Shown here piece by piece: positions 1 through 11,814 of a stretch of 64,000 bases of DNA. This DNA comes from Paramyrothecium sp. XJ0827. Taxonomy: Eukaryota > Ascomycota > Sordariomycetes > Hypocreales > Stachybotryaceae. The notes under the pieces were generated by a model. The model searched no databases. It was not told the DNA's origin and worked only from the letters and a program-made list of their open reading frames with translations. Position 1 is the stretch's first letter. The number at the start of each line of letters is the position of its first letter. Made by a program: the position numbers and the translations under genes. The stretch spans positions 4,526,001 through 4,590,000 of the forward strand of contig JAJFPB010000001.1 of assembly GCA_020881915.1 (NCBI GenBank), given 5' to 3'.

Positions 1-35
1 GATCGGCTGCAGCAGCAACACGAAAATCCTCAATC

Positions 36-200
36 ATGTGTGATTTCGTGAAGAACTATTACATCTACAGCTCCTGTCGCGACCCAGGCGTACACTTCTT
101 CAAAATGTCGACGGACGGAAGCAAGAAGAGGGCGTGCCCGAAGAGTCCCCACGAACGCTACATCGTACTGCCGGAGACCTGTCCTCTGTGCTGCGGGTGA
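36..200 (+). CDS. Small cysteine-rich protein, 54 aa, fungal mini-protein
   Basis: This is an intact reading frame from ATG to TGA, 54 residues long, with no intron. It contains Cys at 2, 14, 34, 49, 52 and 53 and His at 20 and 39. The tail ends in a CPLC-type pair followed by another Cys, a layout typical of a small zinc-binding fold. The middle has a basic stretch (GSKKRACPK) and a tyrosine-rich start (NYYIYSSC). The general pattern (short, starting Met-Cys, Cys/His spaced through the length, CPxC near the end) resembles uncharacterised small ascomycete proteins, but I cannot name a family or function. No signal peptide is visible. It lies close to the left edge, so an upstream exon outside the window is possible, although the ATG is in good context (AATCATG). 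Confidence 0.5.
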   Translation: MCDFVKNYYIYSSCRDPGVHFFKMSTDGSKKRACPKSPHERYIVLPETCPLCCG

Positions 201-2737
201 TGCGCTTCCAGATTCTCGAGCGATCACACTTTTAAACCCTTTGCCGAATTTTGGATACGCCTGTGCTCGTGGGAGCATAACTTCGTCCCGCCAACTCGTA
301 GCCGGGCTTTTTCAACGAACACACTTCTCATAATATCGATACCCAATTCTCTTTTACGGCGAATCAAGCGAAGTACTTGCAACAGCGGGCGCTCAGAAAT
401 CCTTTTCATTGAACAACACTTTTCGGAGGACTCAAGGTTGGCCTGCCGATTGTGCCTATTTTGCTTAATAGGCATGGAATGGAATTGGTGGATACAGGAA
501 AAGCGTGCAGCGGTGGCTACGGCCGGTACTGGGAGCGGGAAACACAAACTACAGTATTCGCTTGCAGCTATTTTTTTCATCGATCTTGAGGATCGTCCCC
601 TTTTCTTTTTTCCTTCGAAGACGGTATAAGAGGGTTGAAATCGCGGCGAGGAGCGGAAGGTCAGCCAAATGCTGCGGAATGGGTGTGAGAATAGCTGAAA
701 CTACGATTTGTGCTAGCGGAGATTCCTAATTCATAATCAACGTTGTTGCTGTGTCTTGGCGCACGCCAGTTGAAGAGACAAATGCCTTTTGAACAATTGG
801 CTCCTTTCGACGAAGTCACAGACATGTGCCACCGCCTATGTGCTGCCTGGTTCCCAAGTTTTTGACAATTTCAAGGCCCGGCTTGCGGCCCGGAGGGACA
901 TGTTACGCCAATGAGGCGGGCGTGATGGTTCCAAACCGCTTCAGTCTCCGGCGTCGCGGGTATCACACCGTTGGGATGCCATCTTTCACGGTTCGGATAC
1001 CTCACCCGCCACCATTCTGTTCTGCCTTATAGCGTGGCGGATGCCTCACGCCAACTGGGGAACTTTGGGATTCCCCATACAAGTACGCAGAGGGGACAAG
1101 ATAAGAGGCCCGAAGGCCGAGCCAAAGTTTGCGCCAACGCCCACGTGTGTTTAAAGAAGAAGAAAAAACTGTTCACATTCATCGAATATGTTAGGCTGGG
1201 TACGGCAATTGAACGGGGGCACTAGTTCAAGCGTGGTTCGGTAGAACAATGCCTCGTTGGGACCGAAGTAGGGGTCTCTTGGCGTCACCATTAAGCGCGG
1301 CAAAGTGACATCCCGAGTGCTGTGTAAGTGCAATGACGAAGAACAAAATTTTCCCTCCCCATCTGAATGACCCGCACGTTGATCAGGAGCTGATCGGAGC
1401 GTGGTGAGAGCTTGATATGAAGTACGCAACGATGGCGAAATCGCCCTGGAACATCACACCCGTCCTGACGATCGTTACCGGAAGGGCGGCCACGGGCTGG
1501 TTTTCCCTTTCGTTGGCTCCACCGAATCCTGGTGCAAAGTTCACATCACGCCAGGAGAGGGAGCTTCAAGAGCCGTAAATGGCTCAGGCCCGCCGCAAGG
1601 GCCAAACTCAAATCTGCTAGCACACATGCTTCGAGGTAAGCGTCGCCTCGTCACCGTGGGGCGGTAGTCTCTCTGTCTCAGAAAGCATGTCTCATTCGCA
1701 CACGCGTTTATTTGAGAACCACAATGGTACGTGGCACCCTAGGAGCCGGGCCCTGCTCCGGTAGTGTAGGGGTAGCCCTCGGGCAATCCGCGCTTCATGA
1801 GCTGAGAGCTGCCGATAGCCATGGGGATCCTCACCTTTTAGCGCCAGGCGCGATTCGCCGATGTGCCCAGGGTGGATTTGGTAAGGTTGAATAAGCGTCC
1901 TCTACATTCATAGTGAGGTCGACCGAGTGGTCTGGTGCGAAGCTAGTCCCATGAACTCCGTGAAGGGGGTGGAAAATTTATGCTCCAATACGCGGACGCG
2001 CCGTTACGACTTAATTAGTCCTCCGAGGGCGAGAGGGTGGCAGAGGTGCACGTGCGGCAGATGCCGTTCCTTGGGAGGACTCAGTTACGTCTGACGTTCC
2101 CACGAGGATGTCGTGGCTGTGCCCATCTTCCCTAAGTAGTTCCGGACCCGCCGGCACGTGGCTGTGGACTTTCGGTGAAGGTGGTGTGGTGCTCTGCACC
2201 TCTCGGTCTATTCGAACGCGAAGATTTTGAGAGCGTTGCGTGTTGCGTGTTGCTCAGCTCAACGAGTCGGAGACGGTCGTTGGCCAGGAAGAAGTCCGAG
2301 CCCGTGCTGCACACTCACGAACGCAACACGGAAGTCTCGCCGAGTGCTTCGACGGCTTTGGCCCCGACTCAAGCCATGCCGAGGTTCGGGTTGTGCTCTG
2401 CTCCTTTGAAGGGGAAAACTTTTTCTGAGCATTGTTGATGGTCGTATACACAGACATGCAATAGTCTAGATGCTGCCGTACCTGAAGTTTTGAACAACAC
2501 GAGTGACGTTGACTAGGCACGTGAGATAAACGTTATCGCAACTTACCGTGTGCATGGGTCTGGGAATCCCGGTACGACTGTACCCCAGAATTTCGGGCCC
2601 CGCTTGAGCCGAGGCTCAATGCTCGTACTTTAGCTTAACCGCGTTGCTTGTTCGCCGATGCTCTTCACGACGGAGCATCAAAGTTCGTCCAGCTCCAATA
2701 TCAACCAACCGACTTCATCACCAGTAACTCAATAAAC
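201..2737. other. Gene-poor spacer, 2.5 kb
   Basis: Only short overlapping reading frames with no recognisable protein features are present. A stretch near 1915-1960 (GACCGAGTGGTCT) resembles the A-box of a serine or leucine tRNA, but there is no matching T-arm downstream. I see no repeat, transposon end or RNA gene that I can support. Confidence 0.5.
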
Positions 2738-3841
2738 ATGCCGGTTCCCGAGTCCAAGTATCTCAGCCCCGTGTGGCGCGATGGTTTGTTCAGTGCGTTG
2801 AACCCTCTCCTGGGAGTGCACAGTCTCACACCACCATGACTAACCCGTCTTCGATCCCCTAGAGGATCGCGTGGTCTTCGTGACTGGTGGTGCCGGGACA
2901 ATCTGTTCCATGCAGACGAGAGCCCTCGTTCGACTCGGCGCAAATGCCTGCATCCTGGGCCGCAATGCTGAGAAGACGGAAGCCGTTGCCAAGGACATCG
3001 AGACCGTCCGCCCAGGCGCCAAAGTCATCGGCATCGGTGGCTGTGATGTCCGCAGGGTCGAAGACCTTCAAGCTGCAGCTGAGAGATGCGCAAATGAGCT
3101 TGGCGGCATTGATTTTGTCATGTGAGGCGGTAATATGATTCACCGGCTTGATCTGGAGACTGACCTCTTCCCCTAGAGCTGGAGCTGCAGGCAACTTCAT
3201 TGCAGGCATTGAGCAAATGTCCGCCAACGCATTCAAAACGGTAATAGATATTGATGTGATTGGGTAGGCCATCCTTTATGCGAGAACCACTGCCTATTCA
3301 ACTAACCCCTTGCAGCACCTTCAACACTCTGAAGGCGACTTTACCGTTCCTTCTGAAGAGCTCGGATGCGCGTATCATCTACGTGTCCGCGACCTTCCAC
3401 TACACAGGCCAGCCTCTTCAGGCGCATGTATCCGCGGCCAAGTCGGCTGTCGACTCTTTGATGGCCTCTGTCGCGTTGGAATACGGTCCCCGCGGCGTGC
3501 AGAGCAACGCCATTGCGCCAGGCCCCATCGCCGAGACGGAGGGAATGGCGCGCTTGAGTACCTCCAACTCCGAGGAGCAAGCGGAAATGATTCGCGGCGT
3601 CCCGTCTGGTCGCTACGGCACCGTCAAGGATATTGCTGATGCAACGGTCTACATCCTGAGCGATGCCGGCGCATACGTCAATGGACACACCCTGGTTGTC
3701 GATGGTGGCTCTTGGAGACGGCAAGCTGCCATGAGCATTGGGCTGGATGCTAAAAGTGCCTCGTACCCCCAATATCTCCTCTCAGGAGATATTTCCAAGA
3801 ATCTCAAGGACCCAAGGAAGGAAAAGAAGGCCAAGCTATAG
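2738..3841 (+). CDS. SPS19: Peroxisomal 2,4-dienoyl-CoA reductase (SDR family)
   Basis: Exons 2738-2792, 2863-3121, 3177-3263 and 3316-3841 join in frame to 308 residues. The protein starts MPVPESKYLSPVWRDGLF and enters a Rossmann fold with the nucleotide-binding turn VTGGAGTIC near residue 30. The AGAAGNF segment after the second intron is the NNAG-equivalent of the dienoyl-CoA reductase branch of short-chain dehydrogenases. The C-terminal half carries SAAKSAVDSLMASVALEYGP and NAIAPGPI, the usual helix and PG loop. These enzymes use NADPH to reduce 2,4-dienoyl-CoA during beta-oxidation of unsaturated fatty acids. The last three residues are AKL, an accepted variant of the PTS1 peroxisomal import signal, which fits the Sps19 (peroxisomal) rather than the mitochondrial type. 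The initiating ATG and all splice sites were chosen by frame continuity. Confidence 0.87.
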
Positions 3842-4333
3842 ACTTCTGGAAGCCGGTGGTCCGCTCGGATTGGAACGAGGCAGGACAGGAACCAGTAGTT
3901 CATTAATGACGGACCTATGGCGAAGAGACGCATACCAGCTGACCTTGGCATTGACCTAATGTTTTGACGAACAGTCGCACATATGTTTATTAGCGGGAAA
4001 TGTAGAGAACTATACAACGATTTGCATCTTTCACAGTCACCAGCAAGACTTTGCGAGTTCGACAACTCAGGGCGCGGATACTTTCATGATATTTGTTTCA
4101 ACGCTGTCTCTGGCATCATCCTCAACAAAACCAGATTTCGTGTTACACGAACGCAATTGCTCAAGCTTGCGCCACTGTTTTGCCTTGGCTTCGAGGAATT
4201 CGCAAACAACAGGGACGTGAAAATTAGTGTTTTCATGAACCATCACAGACCGGGCCATTATTTCATATCTCGTGTTACAAAAGAACAAAATCCTTGCTCT
4301 CCACGGGCTGATGCACACGCAGGTGCAGTGACC
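3842..4333. other. Convergent 3' spacer between SDR and acid phosphatase genes
   Basis: About 490 bases between two converging stop codons. The long plus-strand frame crossing it continues into the antisense of the acid phosphatase and is a shadow. No feature is seen beyond probable 3' untranslated regions. Confidence 0.5.
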
Positions 4334-5813
4334 TTAGAGCTTCTCCGCAGGCACTGTCTCTTGCACCTTGGTCAGAGAGGACTTCTTCACCAGCCGGAAA
4401 CCACCCAGCAGCATCACGGCAGCCTCGAGGCCGAGAACGACGACGAGGGTCACCAGAGCGCTGATGACGCCCGCGACGGGCTTGGAGATGCCGCCGCCGC
4501 CGTTAGGCGACTGGGACGAAGCGCCTGCGTCGTCGCCGCTGGCGGAGTCGCTCGCACACTGACCGTCCGTGTTGCCGCAGACCTCGCACCAGTGCTTGCT
4601 GTCCTTGATGGCGAAGTCGCCCATGCCGGACTTGAAGTCGGCCCAGCTGAGCGTCGTCTCCTGCTGCCCGAAGAGCGGGAACGGGTTGAACGTGCCGTCG
4701 TTGGCCGTGCCGTTGGCGAAGTGGAACCGAACGCTGACGTCCTCCGGCTTGGGGTCGGTGGCGTTGGTGACCAGCTCGAAGGCCATGGACGAGGCGTAGT
4801 CGCAGATGCCGTAGAAGTCTGGGCTCGCAGCGGGAAGCTGGGCCAGTCCGAAGAAGGCCATGAAGGTGCCGTAGGCTCCGAACTGGATGTTGAACGGGGT
4901 CGCGCCCGACTTCTTCTCCACCACGGCCTCAAGAGCGTCCACGACCTGCCCCGCTAGCACGGAGCCGGCAATGGCGCGGATGGGCTCGCTCTTGTTGAAC
5001 GCCAGGTTCCATTCATGGGTCGAAGCCAAGTCGTAAAGCCTGTCGAGGGTGGAGTTCGTGAGGAGGTCCTCGGACGGGATAGAGGAGTTGTGGATAGTGG
5101 CCACGTGGACGAAATCGAAGACTGAGTGTGTCAGGTATGTTAGCTCTGCATTCGATGAGGCTTATGTGTAGGGGGCTCATACTCGAGTAGCCATTCTTGA
5201 AATTGGCCTGATCCTTGGAGAAGGTGCCGTCGACGACAGGCAGCAAGTCTTGGTAAAACCCCAGCGACTCGTCATACGTGTTGCGGTACTCATCAGACCT
5301 AAAGTAGCCGTTGGAGCTCACTTCTGCGTTTCCACAGCCGCTGTTGCCCTGCAGCCATGCGTTGCTCTCTGCCTTCTCCGCAGTGGCGGCATCGTCAACG
5401 GCGGCCACGGGGATGTATTGATAGCCGTTCAGGGGGGCCTCGACGCGGGTGCCGTTCGCGAGTGTCTCCTCCTCACCGGTAGGAGGGTACAGGCCTTGCA
5501 GGAAGGCAAGGGCCGAGTCGTGCAAGACGGGGTCGACGGGAGCCGTGACAGCCAGCTCGGAGGCCACCGCCGTTTCTGCGCTCACGGCGGAGATGCGAGC
5601 ACCCGCATCGCTGTCGAGGTAACGGCGGCGGAAGAAGGCTCCTGATTGCTCCACCTCCATCGCGCCCAAGGCGGTCATCTTGACCGGCTTGTAAGCCTTT
5701 GCTGTCCGGTCTCCGTGGCGGTGGAAGATGTAAACACCAAGGACCTCCTCAGCCTGGCAGGCCAAGGGAAGCAGCGAGGCGATGATCGCCGAAGACAGCA
5801 TGGCAGACCGCAT
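4334..5813 (-). CDS. Histidine acid phosphatase family, membrane-anchored
   Basis: Two exons (5813-5183 and 5121-4334, minus strand) give 472 residues. A signal peptide covers about residues 1-21 (MRSAMLSSAIIASLLPLACQ), followed directly by the strand IFHRHGDRT with the RHGDR signature of branch-2 histidine phosphatases at residues 32-36. Several N-glycosylation sequons (NGT, NSS, NAT) point to an extracellular domain. Near the C-terminus a Gly/Ser-rich linker precedes a hydrophobic segment (VISALVTLVVVLGLEAAVML) and a short basic tail, so the protein is probably a type I membrane enzyme at the cell surface. The segment where the catalytic HD pair is expected reads FGAYGTFMAFFGL, with no HD. 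I recall the same substitution in a subgroup of fungal relatives, so activity on phosphate esters is not assured. Phytase activity is not implied. Confidence 0.85.
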
Positions 5814-6421
5814 GATGGGAGTCGTCGGCCGTTCGAACCTGGAATGTGTGTTACGACGGATGGTCGAGTTGCAGCTTGAGAGATTGTCAAGCCAAAACAA
5901 GAAGCAGACCGACTGGCATCTCTCGCTTTGATATGTGCACACTTGCTCATATGAGCTTGTCATCTATTGAACCCAGCCAGGATAAGTCAACTTGGATCCA
6001 TCCCGTCTCCCCACCCGGAACCATGATTGGAGTGCATGAGATCAATGTGATAGGCTGAACATCCCAGAACAAGCTCTCTGCTGCCCCAAAACTATCTTTG
6101 ATTGGGGATTGATACCGGATCGGACGGCACATTTCCATCTACCGTTGACGATTCCTGAACGTAATTGGCGCATTCTAAGTGGAGGCCGCGGTTGCATCTC
6201 CGGATGACTGGACGGTTGTCGGCCCAACCGACCCGCATTCTCCGGAGCCGGGGCCGGCAATAATATTGCTCGACTTTCACTCCAGACGGCGAAGTCGCAA
6301 CTACTCTAGCATTGGAGATAAGGTGCAATGTGAAAGTAGACCTCTGGTCTCTCCGGCGCTCAGTTGGCTCAGTTCGCTTAACAGATCTCCGAACCATTGT
6401 TCAAGCTAGTCTACCATCATT
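5814..6421. other. Spacer between acid phosphatase start and Zn2Cys6 regulator end
   Basis: About 600 bases holding the acid phosphatase promoter and the regulator's 3' untranslated region. A CT-poor, moderately AT-rich stretch lies just upstream of 5813. No additional gene is supported. Confidence 0.4.
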
Positions 6422-8932
6422 TTACATTTCCAAATTGAACAGATCCTTAACGACAAGCCAGTATCGTTCGGCCACGGCATCCGTCTTTCTCATGTCCCGC
6501 AGCCAATCAATGTAGAGGTCAAGCGTGTCTGTTGCGTCGAACTCGAATTGTTGCCCGCAAAATGTAGCTCTAATGCGTGCCAGGACTGGATGTTGTCGGG
6601 AAAGATGCAGCAGTACAAGGACACCAAATATATTCTTGGACCAGACAGCCGTAAGGGGGAGCAGACGCTTGTTTAAACTCGGTGGCGATACGGTTATCGG
6701 CCACTTGAGACACGAAGTCAAACATTTCGCCGCAGCCTCAGCGTCCTCCCTTGTAGCAGTGCCGGGATAATGCAGAACCTTGAAAATGGACGGCCGATGG
6801 ATGAGATACTTGTTGAAATAGTATTGGGTCCGGAAAAGTGCCAGCTGAACATCTGCTACGCTGGGGTAGGTAGCTGATTGGCTGTTCACGCCCATTGTGA
6901 ACAAGGCAAATGAGCTCTGATCGGTGAGCAGGGCTGGCTGTTCATCTTGCCATTGCAGATACTCAGGAAGCGTTACACGCCAGTGTTCCAACTGTGCCGT
7001 GAGTTGTTTGCAAATTGCATAGGATGTAGGACCGTCCGCTGGACTCGATGGAACCGGCTCTGACACAAAGGCCGAAGTTAGACTCGAGTGGAAACTTGCA
7101 CAGAGCTGATGTAGCACGACCTCTGATGCGAAGTGACTGCGGAAAGATGTCGTTTGGTTCCCCACAAATTGCTCGCTGGGATCAGGTGATCCCAAATCTG
7201 GCAGCCCAACAGTCTCATTGAGTTGATCCAGGCCTGTTGAAGGAAGCCCGAATTCCATGCGCAAGAACCTGCTCCCTTGTCAATTGGCTGACTGAAGACC
7301 AGAACCAAGAGGTAACGTACAGTTCCACGATGGAGCAATGCCAGAAATTGCGACGGATGAGATTCGCTTGTGGTCCGTGCAGTTCGTGTGGTTTACTGTT
7401 CCGGAATCAGCATCATGGGATGTGTCAGGAGCAGGCATTCACGCCTAGGAAACAGTTTGTACCTAGTGATGAGTGCTTGGCACGCGTGAGAGGCACTGGT
7501 AGAGAGCCTTTTACATTCCTGTTTCCTGTAAGCCAAAGTAATCTGAATTATTCACTCGCGATAATCCTCACCATGAATCGCCCACAGCTGTCATAAAACA
7601 GGGCAGCCAGCGAAAACATCTGAACGTTCTCCAAACTAATGTCCGTAAGGACGAACCCCATCCTCTTTCGTGCTTCATTGAAGTATGCCAGGCCTGGCGG
7701 TCTGTCAATGGTGAAGCCGTTGAAACCAGGTGGGTGGTCTTTGTCGATTAAGAGAGGAATTCCTGTGGAAATGGCCAAAGAAACTTCTCCGAGAGCGAGG
7801 ACTAGAAGAACTATGACCGAAGATATGTCGTCTCCAAAGCCACAATTGACCACGGCATGCAGAGGTGCATTGAAGACCTCTCGATCAAGGATGGGATGCA
7901 ATACATTGTACGTTTCAAAGAAGGCTTTGCTCAGTCTTTGAATGGTATCCCAACGAATGGCCGTCCCGCCGGGGTCAAGGCTAGATTGAACATCTGCATA
8001 CGACAAAGTCACGCTGAGCCCCTCGTGTGAAGCGGCGCCAACGCCCCGAACGCAGTCCGACGGAAGCCGTTTGGCGGAGTCTTGGATGCCTCGTCGCATG
8101 TTTATTCCATTCAGGCTCGCAGAAATATCAAGACTTTCTATGAGCTGACGGATAACCGGCCAGTCCATCATTTGATCAACGGAGGAGGCATAGCGATACA
8201 AGCTACCGACAACACTATTCGTGGGGCTTGTTGCCGAGGTGGACGTCGGTAGAGATCCCAGGTCAGCATCGCTGAGAACTGTCGCTGCGGCAGGGTAAAT
8301 ATTTGCGTCATCCCTAGCCGCAAGGCCATCGATCTTAGTCTCGACGCTTTTCAGCCGCTCAAGAATATTCAGCAACGTTCTGTCCTTCCTATTGCCAAAG
8401 TGATCAATAAATAAAGTATTGTGTCAATGCAAGAGAAAATGAGATTGCGCATAGAGTTGTGGGGCGAGTATGGTTATGATCAAAATGCCAAGGATGGGCT
8501 GGAGGTGGATAAAGATAATGTTATTGCCTTGACTTGGCGGTAGCACCGCATGCCCAAGTGGAAGAGAATAAATGGAGAAGTTCGTGACTCACTTCGTAAC
8601 CGGCGGGCTTCTGTACACGCAAGGAGTTCGGAGCTTCTCACAGCTGCTGCACTTCGGCCGCCCTTCAGAGCATTTCTGCTTCCGGTTGCGACAGGTTTCA
8701 CAAGCCTTTATTAAGTTAACAGGCAAAGGTTAGCCATCTGCTTGTACGGAGAGGAATCTGGAGCATGTTCTGTGGGACGAAACGCTAGGCCGTCATACAT
8801 GACATGTATGTGGCTTCGCAAGCCCCGTTCGCTTACCTGTGCTGCTATGGCACCTCGTTCCTTGCGGCTCATGAACAGTCCTGGCTCAGGGGGACTTCGG
8901 CTGGAGTGGTGGTGTTCTGATGAGTCCATCAT
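6422..8932 (-). CDS. Zn2Cys6 transcription factor with fungal-specific TF domain
   Basis: Six exons on the minus strand (8932-8837, 8705-8593, 8388-7572, 7518-7463, 7395-7321, 7268-6422) join to 667 residues. After a short N-terminus rich in His/Ser and the segment MSRKERGAIAAQ comes the binuclear zinc cluster, C-x2-C-x6-C-x6-C-x2-C-x6-C (ACETCRNRKQKC then CSSCEKLRTPC), at about residues 34-61. A coiled-coil-like linker (LNILERLKSVETKI) follows, and then the middle homology region with FFETYNVLHPILDREVF, the ALFYDSCGRFM turn and RRNFWHCSIVEL. These proteins bind CGG-containing promoter sites and usually control catabolic or secondary-metabolism genes. The exon 1/exon 2 junction requires an AAG acceptor, but it restores the canonical cluster exactly. 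Its neighbours are an acid phosphatase and, 2.9 kb away, an MFS transporter; a regulatory link is only a guess. Confidence 0.88.
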
Positions 8933-11814
8933 CAACCGAAACATACACAAAACAAAAAAAAAGAGGAGATAAACAAGGCTGATGTCTGAATATGAAAGGG
9001 GCTCTAATAAGCCATTCAGACACAGCGTTCTACTTAAAGGAGCTGTGAGCGGTCCATGGAAGGACACTGAGGCAGTAAAATGGGAAAGGCTTCCCCGAAG
9101 AACATCCAATCCGGAGTCTGCGGTCGAAGATGTCGGCACTTGGCCAGATGGTGAGCAAAGAAAGGGATTAAGCACTGAAGGCCCAGCGGGCCCGCAGGAA
9201 GGACTTGAGGCCTTGAGGGTTTGTGGATGTTTGTCTCAGAACGGACCTAACTTTCATGACGAGCTGGTGTCTATGATAATTGATCTTTCGAATGAAAGAG
9301 TCGGGGAGACGGAGGGGTCGTCCGAACCGACAAGGGGGGGTTGGTCTTTTTATGAGCCAGTCGGATTTTTCCAGCTTGCAAGGCGCCTGCAAATGCTACC
9401 ACATAGGAATAGAGAATTGACAGTCTAAGACAGGATTATAAACCCTGTCCAAGAGCAAAAGGTTCAGGTCTGATCATTCTTGCTCGGTTTCATACGATGA
9501 ATAATCGAACCCGCGCTCAACAATGTGGTGGTCTTTTTGTCCTTTAGTTTTGTTCTTCTTTTCTCTCGCATTTCTGATCTTCCCTCCCTGCTGGGAAGAC
9601 TTAGGCCGAAGGACCGAGGCAACCGAACGCACAATCGGATCGCCTCGATAACTACTGCGGCGATCATTTTGTCCCTGGGACTTCGAGCAGACCGATGAAT
9701 TTCGGATGCGCCAACCAATGCGACGCTCTTTGTCAATGCCGTCGAGACAGAAATGGCAAAACAAAACAAAAAAAGCAGGCGGCTAAAAAGGGAAGACAGT
9801 AAGACCTACCCAAAAAGCAAAGATGCTAGCGATTATCGGATGAAAAGTTGGAAGTGAAGAGATTGTGGGTTGTTGATCGACGCTTGTGACGGCAAGCCCT
9901 CCCAGAGGGTTTGTCTGTTCATTTTGCAGCAATGTATGCTCACCCACGTTTGGTCTGAGCGCGAGGAAGAAGAACAAAGCAAGATCAGAAAAGATATCAC
10001 ATTGCTGGTGAACAACAGCACAACAATCATCTTCCTCTTTTTTTTCCGTCCTTTTTCTTCCCTTTCCTTCTCTGTCTTCACACAATGGCCGCTCGAGCAG
10101 GTAACCGGCACTACGATGAACTCAAATCATGACATCTGCAACCAGGGCCGCGCCACCCATCCATCCTCGTTGCCGAGACAGGTGAGGGTAACGAACCGGG
10201 TCTGTAAAGTCTCAGCCGCGAAGTGATCAACATTGAAACGGCAGCAACCCCTGTCCCCGAAGGCACCTTTGGGCTGGCCACTTAAACTAGGAGGGATGAC
10301 GCTAGCCCTTGTTGCGTGCGGTAAACATATGATCCATCGCGCTTAGTGGTGTTCTCGTGGCATCGTGTGGGCCCTCAGCAACCTCGTTGGTAGAGCATCG
10401 ATGGCCTCCTGTTTCCCAGAGGACTTGGCCGGACAATAAGGTCCTGCAGCGGCAGAGGCTTGGAAACGTATCGCACGGTCTAGACCTTAGCATATCGTCC
10501 CATGTGCTGTGGTGTTTGTCGAGCGGCCGCCACCAGACGGTCGTGCCTGGGGCCGGGGGCCGAGAGCCAGAGATCAATGGTGCATAGATGATAGACAATA
10601 CAGGCATTTCCCGTGGCACCAATGCCGAAAGCCCTAGGCCAAGGCTGCGCCCATCCGCCTGACAGGTGAAGAAAGGCGGATGCTTGAGCCTGTCAAGAGA
10701 AGGCCCGACGAAACTTGCTTTTGTGTGACAGCTCTTGGAGGCTGTTGCGGTGAGAGTCCTTCAGTTGCCATGAACGAGGGTCGGATCCTCTGTGATGCTC
10801 GTTGCCGTCGTCCAGAAGAGGCAATGGGTGTGATGGCACTTTCCAAGGCGGCAAAGCTTTGAGACTGTGATGCTTGGCGTTGGTTTGTGATATGTGCCAG
10901 CCGTTCAAGTGGTGGATGAATTGGTTGCCTCCTCGAGACAAGTGAGAAGTGCTTTTGGTAAGATGCTTCGTCATGTCCATGGGTCAGACAGCGGAAGGCT
11001 TTGCAGAAGATATTCGTGAAGCTCAATCAAGTATCGTGGAGTCTGCGTTGTTGAAGTAAATATCAGGATGATAGGACCAACTTGATCAAGGCACGTTACG
11101 ACGATGACGATAATGCAGCATTGCAAAATGCGCAATTAGGCAATGCAAAGGCTTTACGAATCAGCCTTCAGTTCCTGCTGCTCTGCTACTTGTCCGTCGG
11201 CCAATACCCGAGGGATGGTCCCTTCCTTCCCTGACCTTGCCTTATCTTGACGCATTACAGAGATGCCTGTAGGTAGAACACATTACCGTACAGAGTACAG
11301 ACTGCCGTACCCTACCTTAGTTCCCTTGCTTGGGATGGCAGGCGCTGGGGCAGATTCTTCCCCAGGCGTTGGGTCCCGCCAAAGTTGAGGCCCCGGGGCG
11401 CCAATGCTTCCCTTCTGGGGGATCTACAGGCACCCTGGTCTCTGGACTTGCTTTTCGATTCTCACCTTACCTACCTTCGGGCTGGTCCCTTCTCGGGATG
11501 ATGTCTCACCACGCTAAACCGTACTTCTTCGGGCGCGGGACGTGCGGAAAGCTACCTTGAAACTTTCCTTACCTTGCCTTGCCAAGATTCAGACCCAAGG
11601 TACCAACCGCAATTACCGGCCCCGGGACCCTCGTTTGCTCGCGTCGTCCCAAAACTCCCGTCCTTGGCAACTCTGGCACACCACACACCTCTTCTTCGAT
11701 AACCCGCCCGCGCGCCCGCCTGCCTGCAAGATCAGACGAGACCCGACCAACGAGCCAAGCATAACGTAGCCTTTCTGCGCGTGGGTTTTGGTCGGCGGCC
11801 CGCTCAGCAGCGAC
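8933..11814. other. 2.9-kb divergent spacer between regulator and MFS transporter
   Basis: This stretch lies between the minus-strand zinc-cluster gene and the plus-strand transporter, so it carries both promoters. It includes a pyrimidine-rich tract at about 10028-10078 and scattered TACCTT/CCTTGCC motifs from 11225 to 11580. A 148-codon open frame at 8982-9428 has no protein-like features and begins only 50 bases from the regulator's ATG. I do not call it a gene. Confidence 0.45.

Noticed and set aside
1915..1990. A-box-like GACCGAGTGGTCT, suggestive of a Ser/Leu tRNA
   Set aside because: No GGTTCGA-type B-box within the expected distance and the arms do not pair.
3983..4957. 324-codon plus-strand frame
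   Set aside because: It is the antisense shadow of the acid phosphatase second exon extended into the spacer.
8982..9428. 148-codon open frame on the plus strand
   Set aside because: It starts 50 bases from the regulator ATG, has no domain, homology-like block or clear composition bias of a gene, and would overlap the regulator's promoter.
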